Below, one piece after another: positions 57,534 to 64,000 of a DNA stretch of 64,000 nt. Under the pieces are notes generated by a model. The model was not told where the DNA came from, made no database searches, and was given only the letters and a program-made list of their open reading frames with translations. Source of the DNA: Phytophthora sp. 'mugwort' (lineage: Eukaryota > Oomycota > Peronosporomycetes > Peronosporales > Peronosporaceae); contig JAUCEF010000007.1 in NCBI GenBank assembly GCA_033558025.1, positions 310,001-374,000 of the forward strand, given 5' to 3'. Made by a program: the position numbers and the translations under genes. How positions within the stretch are numbered: the first letter of the stretch is position 1; every line of letters begins with the position of its first letter.

Positions 57534-58489
57534 TTATTGTTATCATAGTATACCTGAAATTTATTGTTGTACACTTTTTCTACAATTAAGTGTTTTGAAT
57601 ATTAGTATTCAAAACAGATATAAATCTTCGTAATTATAATTTTACATTAATTGAATTATGTTTCCCTAAATAATAATAACATTTAGACAATAAAAATGTC
57701 TTTTTGTATTGTAAAAAGTATTTATCGTTTAAAAATATAAACCCATTGTAATTAAGAAATATTAAGGGTTTCATGATTTTTATGATAATAAGGGAGTGGT
57801 CCAAGTACCAGAACGGGTCCGAGCAGATCTCATTCATCAGTTTTGATTGGTTGCCGAACGTTGGCACACTATACCATTTTCGATGGACCGCCGTCTCAGA
57901 AAAGCGGTTCCAGAACGCCAGCTCAATGTGTTCCGAGTTCTAGAACATGTTTCGCCCTCGATGGACGCAAAGACAGCCGCCATGGAAAACATTTTGGAAA
58001 AACTCGACCGAATCCTACTCAAAAACATGGGCTATAGCACCAGCATATAATAGTTATGTAAGTTCCTAATCATATAATGTTTGATGACAGAAGCAAACTC
58101 ATATTAATACATTACAATTCTAGATGCAACTCATACTATATGATATATTAATATTTGAATATACCAGTAGGATCTGCTATTTTATAGTAGCTCATATTAT
58201 GGGTATGCTTTTTGGTTTCAGATAATATTACCTAATGTACAGCCCCTTCCAAATATTATACTTTATACATTATTTTTATACTATCGTAGTAATGTAATGT
58301 AAGACATGCATTGAAGCATCTTATGTCCAACTAACTATTTTGGTAAGTTCGGGATCCCTGGCATTCTACCAACTCAAGGCCGCCTGCAAGGCTAGCAGTG
58401 CTAGCACAGATCCCTCTACAACATGTTACTGTCAGGTTAATCGTTCGTCAAAATTGTCTAGCGCGTAATGTGTCTACAACCCCGTCCCA
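57534..58489. other. AT-rich stretch with weak frames
   Basis: 57534-57830 is very AT-rich, with a minus-strand frame whose composition looks mitochondrial (FLNYNGFIFLNDKYFLQYKK). 57847-58050 has an open plus-strand frame of 67 codons ending NILEKLDRILLKNMGYSTSI that I do not recognise. The remainder is noncoding. Confidence 0.35.
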
Positions 58490-59476
58490 CTACAGTTCGT
58501 CCTTAACAACATCGCTCCGATTTGAGTCGACCCCCCACGCGTAGGAGGCGAAGGACATGTGACCCAGACCCCACCCTCCGTTAAGCTTCTTCGCGGCGGG
58601 GAAGTCTTCCACCATGCCTGCGCCTGCGCCAACCACAAACGTCGTAAAGTGGTCAGGCGTGCGGTGGCATTTCGAGGCGTACGGTGCCTTTTTCCATGCG
58701 ATAACCGACTCCATGCGTTCTCTATACGTCTGCGTCGACGTCATCGAGAGCGTCGTGTCCAGCCAATTCTGGAACTCCAGCGCCCAGGGCTCGATCGGAT
58801 GGTTCTCTGGGAACCAGTCGGCGTACATGTTGTGCGTGGCTTGACCTGACGTAATGATTAGCGTGTCTTCGTCGCGGAGTGGAGCAAGAGCCTTACCCAG
58901 CTCGAAGTGGTCCTTGGCATCAAGCATGCGGTCGTTAATGGACATGGTGACGACGGGTATGTCTGCCTGCGGGCGCATCAAGAACAAGGGGACAAACGTG
59001 CCGTGGTCAAACGGACGGTCCACAAGCTTGGATGTGATGTCGCTCTGCGCCAGCAGCTCCTTCACTCGCGCAGCGAACGCGGGGTCGCCCTTGGCGCCGT
59101 ACAAGAGTTCGTAGGACTCAGGCGGGAATCCACTGTAGTCGTACAACATCTCGGGAGCGGCAGACTTGGAGATCTCCAAGCCGGTACTGCGGGCTTCCCA
59201 GTGCGCCGAGACAAAGAGGATACGTTTGGGCAGCCGGGCGTCACTCGTGTAGATCTTGCTGAATATGTCGGCGACGTTTTTGGCTGACTGCGAGTGCTTG
59301 TTCAGACCCTCGGCGCCTTCGTCGAGCAGCCAGAACGGCCCTGCACCATGAGAAACGGCGACGACGGGTTGGCGGAACGCGATCATGTGGCGGGAGCTCG
59401 GTGCAAATGCGTGGGCGACAGTGAAGGCGGGCCAGAGCGCAGCGAGGAAGATTTGGAATGAGGACACGATACCCAT
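58490..59476 (-). CDS. LigB-domain dioxygenase (DOPA-4,5-dioxygenase-like), secretory form
   Basis: Class III extradiol ring-cleaving dioxygenase family, using non-haem Fe or Zn. 328 aa from the ATG at 59476, which opens a signal peptide (MGIVSSFQIFLAALWPAFTV, cleaved near AHA). A start at the internal MIAFRQPVVAV would match the cytosolic sister gene. Metal and active-site motifs are AVSHGAGPFWLL, LFVSAHWEAR, RPFDHGTFVPLF and HRTPDHFTTFVVGAGAGM; SGQATHN is also kept. The C-terminus GGWGLGHMSFASYAWGVDSN is intact. It is divergent from the paralogue at 59989. The substrate is not predictable. Confidence 0.88.
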   Translation of the reverse strand: MGIVSSFQIFLAALWPAFTVAHAFAPSSRHMIAFRQPVVAVSHGAGPFWLLDEGAEGLNKHSQSAKNVADIFSKIYTSDARLPKRILFVSAHWEARSTGLEISKSAAPEMLYDYSGFPPESYELLYGAKGDPAFAARVKELLAQSDITSKLVDRPFDHGTFVPLFLMRPQADIPVVTMSINDRMLDAKDHFELGKALAPLRDEDTLIITSGQATHNMYADWFPENHPIEPWALEFQNWLDTTLSMTSTQTYRERMESVIAWKKAPYASKCHRTPDHFTTFVVGAGAGMVEDFPAAKKLNGGWGLGHMSFASYAWGVDSNRSDVVKDEL

Positions 59477-59988
59477 CTGCTGTCGGCGGCGGAGTAGCAG
59501 TCTTGGAGTGAGCAACAGCAACGATCCACCATGAGGACGCTCGGCGAGTGGCAGTGTGAGCTGGGACGACGTCACTGCAATGGTTTGGTAATCGAGCTTG
59601 CTAGGATTGGCTAACACTGTTCTTGGGGTAGGTTTGATAACGTGGCAAAAAATACACGCAATCATATCGGAATGTATCGTTATGGTACAAGTATGCTGTA
59701 CACATATAGTGCCGAGCTGCTGTAGCATTAGTATCTGCATCACGCTAACACCTCCACAGCGCCACCAACCTTGTCATGCTTAGCATGTGCCTGAATATGC
59801 TTGTTCTCCCGCTGTGAGAAATTTCAGCCATCCACAGCAGCAACATGCCTGGCAGGCAACGCTCCCGGAAGCGTAATCTGGGACAAAAAACGTCCGAGTA
59901 CGTAGACAAAAACCACTGAACGCTCATTCCGCAATTCGCCTTCAAGCGCGCAAGTCCCCAACGAGCCAAGCATCACCACCAAGTAGCT
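59477..59988. promoter_or_regulatory. Shared upstream region of two LigB genes
   Basis: 512 bp between divergent paralogues. No coding sequence is supported. The head-to-head layout suggests a common or bidirectional promoter (inference). No specific site was recognised. Confidence 0.4.
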
Positions 59989-60849
59989 ATGGTTGCATTC
60001 CGCCACCCTGTCGTTGCTGTCTCGCACGGCCCTGGTCCACTGTGGCTGCTCCACGAAGGATTCGCTGGCATGAACAAGAGCAGCGTGCCCGCCCAGGCGT
60101 TGACCACCACCTTCGACAAGCTCTACCCCAAGGCAACGAACCTCCCCAAGCGCATCCTTTACGTATCTGCCCACTGGGAGTCCGAGAGCAGCGGCTTCGA
60201 GATCTCCACCGCCGCCAATCCCGACATGATTTTCGACTACTACGGATTCCCCGATGAGGCTTACAAGGTTAAGTATCCCGCCAAGGGCGACCCTGCCTTC
60301 GCCCAGAAGGTTAAGGAGCAACTGGAAAAGAACAATATTAAGGCCAAGCTTGTAGACCGCGGCTTCGATCATGGCGTGTTCGTGCCGATGCTTCTGATCC
60401 GTCCGCAGGCTGACATCCCGATCGTCACCATGTCGGTTAACTCGCGTCTAGGCAACAAGGCCCACTTCGACCTGGGCAAGGCCATTGCACCCTTTCGAGA
60501 TGAGGACACATTGATATTGTGCTCCGGCCAGGCCACGCACAACCTGCGCGCCAGTCGTGACCCCGACAACTCGATTATGGACTGGGCTGCCGCGTTCCAG
60601 GGCTGGCTAGATAGCACCTTCACGACGAATTCCAAGCTGAGTTACGGCCAGCGTGGCGACCAGATCATTAACTGGCCTGACGCCCCTGCTTCGAGACTCG
60701 CGCACCCGACACCCGATCACTTCGTCCCATTTGTTGTCGGTGCTGGTGCAGGCATGGAGGAGAGCAAACCAGAGGCAAAGAAGCTGTTCGGCGGATGGGG
60801 AATGGGCCACATGTCGTTTGCCACCTATGCCTGGGGTGTCGAGCTCTAA
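59989..60849 (+). CDS. LigB-domain dioxygenase (DOPA-4,5-dioxygenase-like)
   Basis: Intronless, 286 aa, the usual length for plant and bacterial DODA-type enzymes. It starts MVAFRHPVVAVSHGPGPLWL without a signal peptide, so it is probably cytosolic. Ligand and active-site motifs are complete: SHGPGP, VSAHWES, RGFDHGVFVPMLLIRPQADI, SGQATHNLRA and HPTPDHFVPFVVGAGAGME. It ends GGWGMGHMSFATYAWGVEL. It is paralogous to 58490-59476 and to the pseudogene at 12214-12985, all three sharing DFDLGKAxAPxRDxDTL-like text. Confidence 0.9.
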   Translation: MVAFRHPVVAVSHGPGPLWLLHEGFAGMNKSSVPAQALTTTFDKLYPKATNLPKRILYVSAHWESESSGFEISTAANPDMIFDYYGFPDEAYKVKYPAKGDPAFAQKVKEQLEKNNIKAKLVDRGFDHGVFVPMLLIRPQADIPIVTMSVNSRLGNKAHFDLGKAIAPFRDEDTLILCSGQATHNLRASRDPDNSIMDWAAAFQGWLDSTFTTNSKLSYGQRGDQIINWPDAPASRLAHPTPDHFVPFVVGAGAGMEESKPEAKKLFGGWGMGHMSFATYAWGVEL

Positions 60850-61154
60850 AGCAGCTACTCCTCATGTAAAGCTTAGACAAATATACGAATAACCAAACAA
60901 GAACATCTTGAGATGATAACTTTCCTTGCTTTTCTAAATGCGCGCGCACGACGCTTGTCGATTCATATACAAGAAGACAAAGTCTAAATTTTGAGCTGAG
61001 CGCAGGGTCTAGGAGACCACGCAGATACAACTTACACCAAGTTGAAACATTGGTTTGAGCACTTCTAGCGACCATTGCCAGCTCGTTTGCATCCGCCGCT
61101 GCACTTCGATTGACGCTGTGCACTTGCACCAATCTCAGGGTCTCTAGGCTACGA
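60850..61154. other. Convergent intergenic, no gene
   Basis: 305 bp between the 3' ends of the LigB gene and VMA21. No feature recognised. Confidence 0.4.
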
Positions 61155-61695
61155 CTATTGTTCCTTCGCCTTGGCGAAGCGCCCTACCGGCGGGGCTACT
61201 TCCTTCCCGTCGTCCTCCTTCCACGCCGACAAAATGTAAAGTCCAATAACGACGTTCACTGACAGCACTGCCGTAAACCCGCTATCAACCACAAGAAATG
61301 AATGCAGCAAATGTCAAGGACCAAGCAAAGGCACTGCCAAACTGCATCCATCTACGAACCTCCATGCATCCGCATATTGGCTGCCCGGTGCTCCTGCGCT
61401 CAACACACCATTAGCCACAGCAGTCAATTTAATAATCCCAGCTCCCATCCAGACAGCGTACCTGGCTTGAACAAGCTTCCCACGCCGTAGAACGTTCCCA
61501 TGGGCACCACGACCATCAGGATCGAGAACACGACCAGCTTCTGGAGCACCATGTGGTTGTGTGCTCGGTTGCTGCAGTCAAAAACAAGCGCACCAGCGTC
61601 AGCTACACCGCAACTGCGTGCTCTACGCATCCGCCGACGACTCACCCGGCCGCGCGCCGCTGCATGCCGCTCAGGCTCTTGTTCTCGGTCGACAT
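61155..61695 (-). CDS. VMA21: V-ATPase assembly factor VMA21
   Basis: Small ER membrane protein that helps assemble the V-ATPase membrane sector. The start at 61695 gives MSTENKSLSGMQRRAAG; exon 1 ends at 61646 (GTGAGT donor) and exon 2 (61571-61462) gives the first helix, VLQKLVVFSILMVVVPMGTF. The last exon carries the second helix and signature, TAVLSVNVVIGLYILSAWKE-DD, and ends KAKEQ at 61155. The two-helix hairpin with W-KED at the end is the VMA21 pattern. Oddity: the only clear acceptor, at 61282, puts the second helix out of phase with exon 2, so this junction is unresolved (non-canonical splice or a base error). It is divergent from AMSH, with about 107 bp between starts. Confidence 0.7.
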
Positions 61696-61802
61696 GCTTG
61701 ACTATCTTTCACACTTGACTTGCTGAGGGCGGTTTCCCGATTAAGTACGCTTGAAGAGTCCTTGCCTTTCCGGTGACAGTTCGAAAAAGAGAGCGCGGCG
61801 TG

Positions 61803-63860
61803 ATGGACGTTAGCGAGAGGTTAGTGGCGCGGCGCGCGCACCTCGCTCCATTCTGCCGGGTGGACCCCGTGAAGCAGCACCTACGCCTGCAGAGCTACTA
61901 CCAGCTGGCGCGCCAGCTGTACCGTCAGTCCGAGACGTACTTCGCCGAGGGCGCTTGGGATAACGCGTAGGGGTCCTGCCATCGATCACAGAGGTTCTAT
62001 TTTTTGGTACTGGCTGCGAAGAACTCATTGCGACTTGTTTTATGGGCCTTTGCTGTTGATATCGCACTCCAGCTACGTATTCCTAGCCAAGTTCATTAAG
62101 TAGGTTACAAGCGGAGCTGCTCGTACGGGAGGAATTTAGCAGAGAGGACTCACCAAGCGCTGCGTTCTATTTTTTTTAATTTTTTATCGTGCCCTACAGA
62201 CTATGCTCCAAGGTTGTCACTTCCCACCACGACTATGACTTGCCTCGGTATCGCAAGGAGCGCGAGTGGGTGCGCACGGTATGGCGGCCATACTTTGATT
62301 TCGTCTGCTATGGTGGAATCTTACGATGGGTTGTGTTACTGTGCATATAGCAAGCTGCAGATGGCTTCAAGCTCTTCGACGCCATTTTGGATGGCATGGA
62401 GGCGGAAGAGCTGGAATATTTAGAGTATGAGCGATCTTTGACCGAGGATAAGAAGCAAAACAGCGCTGCTCTCGCGACCGAGAAGACGAATATGACGGCG
62501 TTGGAAGCGCGACTGCAGGCGATGCGGTTGGTCAAGAAGAGCGAAAAGCATCCGAAGGAACAGACGGCAGGGGCAGCAGAGAAGGAAACCAAACGCAGTC
62601 TGAATCAATCAGTACCGACTCAGCCACAACTCAACTTTGCGCTGGAGACGCGCCAAAAGGTTGGTAGTGGACTTGAATCCAGACAGTTGTTAGTTTTTTA
62701 TTTGACTAGCGTTGTGTATTTTGATAGGAACAAAGCAAAGCGGTGTCGTATCCTGCAGTGGGAAAAGCTTCATGGATGACAGCTGATGCTAGTCAGCACA
62801 CTCACAAGCACTATTCTGCGCCACCTCTCAGTCGCCAGCGATCCCAAGAAGCAATCGCCAATTTGACCAGGTGCGCGGGTCCTTAGACGGTATATGTTCG
62901 AATTATGAAGACTAACTTTGTATTTGTAGTGGAAAAATCCGTACGCTGGAGATCCCTGCAGGTATCATTGCTCAGTTTACATTGTTGGCTTCACCGAATA
63001 CCAATCAGCCACCTTACGGAATCGAGACCTGCGGCATATTAGCTGGAATTTTGGTAAGTCTCATGCAACTGATTCGCTGAATGTGCATTGACTAACATGC
63101 ATTATTTATGCTTCTCGTGTTACAGCACGATCGAAAGTTGGTGATTACAACTCTGATTATCCCAAAGCAAGAGGTGCGTCACACAGTGAGAATAGATAAC
63201 ATGTTGTTACTGTTGATATCTAAGCTTTATAGTATGTGCGTTGTCTTTGAAGGGATCGTCGGATATGTGCACTATGACGAACGAAGAGGAGCTTTACGAC
63301 TTTTGTTTTAGCAATGAACTGCTCACACTCGGCTGGATTCATGTGAGACTATAAGCCCCTAGACTCAGTTCCTTATTCGAATATGCCACTGCATTCTAAC
63401 GCTCGTGCAAATGGATGTGCCCAGACGCATCCTAAGCAAGACTGTTTCTTGTCATCTGTCGACATTCACACCCAATGTGGATTTCAGTCGATCTTGCCTG
63501 AGGTACGTGAGATCCATTTTCTTTGCTAGTCTTTCGTTTTATGAAACATCCACGGTTATTGTGTTTGTCTCGAACCCTCTCAGGCTGTCGCTATTGTTGT
63601 TGCCCCCAGCGATCCGCACAAAAAGTGAGGCTATTACATTGTTCGTGCGGGTAATCAAAAGCTGGGTGCTTACTATTTGTATGCTTGTGCGCTTCAGTGT
63701 CGGAGTGTTTCGGCTAACAGAACCAAGTGGACTGCAGTTGATTCAAAACTGCAACATGACAGGGTTCCATACTCATCCGAGCCAAATCGAAGTCTATTCA
63801 GACGCGTTTGAGTGCAAGTGGATGGAGCAAGTTACAGCGCAATTAATTGATATGCGGTAA
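61803..63860 (+). CDS. STAMBP: AMSH/STAMBP-type deubiquitinase (JAMM metalloprotease)
   Basis: Zinc metalloprotease that trims Lys63-linked ubiquitin at endosomes, acting with ESCRT. Many exons. Exons 1-3 give the N-terminal USP8/AMSH dimerisation-type domain: [20 protein letters not shown], then [10 protein letters not shown] joined to [21 protein letters not shown] charged coiled-coil and linker follow ([16 protein letters not shown]). The JAMM core reads [13 protein letters not shown] (Glu), [28 protein letters not shown](K)[11 protein letters not shown] (HxH and Ser/Asp) and [19 protein letters not shown]. The C-terminus [24 protein letters not shown] is the AMSH zinc-site insertion. All catalytic residues are present. 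The stop at 63860 is from an open frame; exon borders in the linker are approximate. Confidence 0.88.
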
Positions 63861-64000
63861 GCAAGGTCAGCTAGTTAGCAAGATAGAAATTTGCTGTGGA
63901 TCACATGCCATGCACCCAACTCGAGTGAAAGGATGCCAAGAAGACCAACCAAAAAATATCATACAAGTGAATGTGGTAACTTTGAGCAAGCTGAATTGGT
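63861..64000. other. Downstream end of window
   Basis: 140 bp after the AMSH stop, no feature seen. Confidence 0.3.

Overview
The window reads as nuclear DNA of an oomycete, most likely Phytophthora or a close relative. Genes are compact and split by short introns of about 50-100 nt with GT-AG ends and CTAAC/CTTAC-like branch sites, and they sit next to transposon-rich DNA. The transposon set (Crypton tyrosine recombinase, SWIM-type Mutator-like elements, Tc1/mariner, Ulp1-like proteases) and a nuclear copy of mitochondrial cox2 fit that assignment. This rests on recognition only, since no search was run.

Layout. Positions 1-14569 are a gene block: OSGEP/Kae1 (-), a secreted-type membrane protein (+), the SNARE VTI1 (-), a second membrane protein (+), a NIPA-like magnesium transporter (-), a decayed jacalin-lectin gene (+), a third membrane protein (-), a LigB dioxygenase pseudogene (-) and TIP41 (-).

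Positions 14726-36504 are one very large inverted duplication. Two nearly identical arms of about 8.6 kb (14726-23343 and 27889-36504) flank a 4.5 kb unique spacer. Paired coordinates sum to about 51232 throughout. Each arm carries the same remains: an unrecognised transposon-like coding relic, a tRNA-like/SINE-like segment, a 25-bp-arm hairpin, a diverged array of about 155-bp units, a MULE transposase relic and a complete but dead 1749-bp mariner with TA target duplications. The spacer holds a Ulp1-like relic, a 20-bp minisatellite and a Tc1 element with 224-bp terminal inverted repeats.

Positions 36505-46200 are more mobile DNA: a tRNA-like sequence, a T/G-skewed tract, a broken Crypton, a SWIM-type MULE fragment followed by a Ulp1-type protease relic, and a foldback element of about 0.93 kb.

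Positions 46413-63860 return to genes: a CAMK-like protein kinase (+), APEX2 (-) divergent from POLA2 (+), a glutathione S-transferase (-), an eight-exon coiled-coil protein (+), a cox2 NUMT beside a perfect hairpin, a divergent pair of LigB/DOPA-dioxygenase-like genes, and VMA21 (-) divergent from the AMSH/STAMBP deubiquitinase (+).

The cellular genes are housekeeping functions: tRNA modification, membrane traffic, TOR signalling, DNA replication and repair, detoxification, V-ATPase assembly and ubiquitin editing. They do not form a pathway. The main structural novelty is the 21.8-kb inverted duplication.
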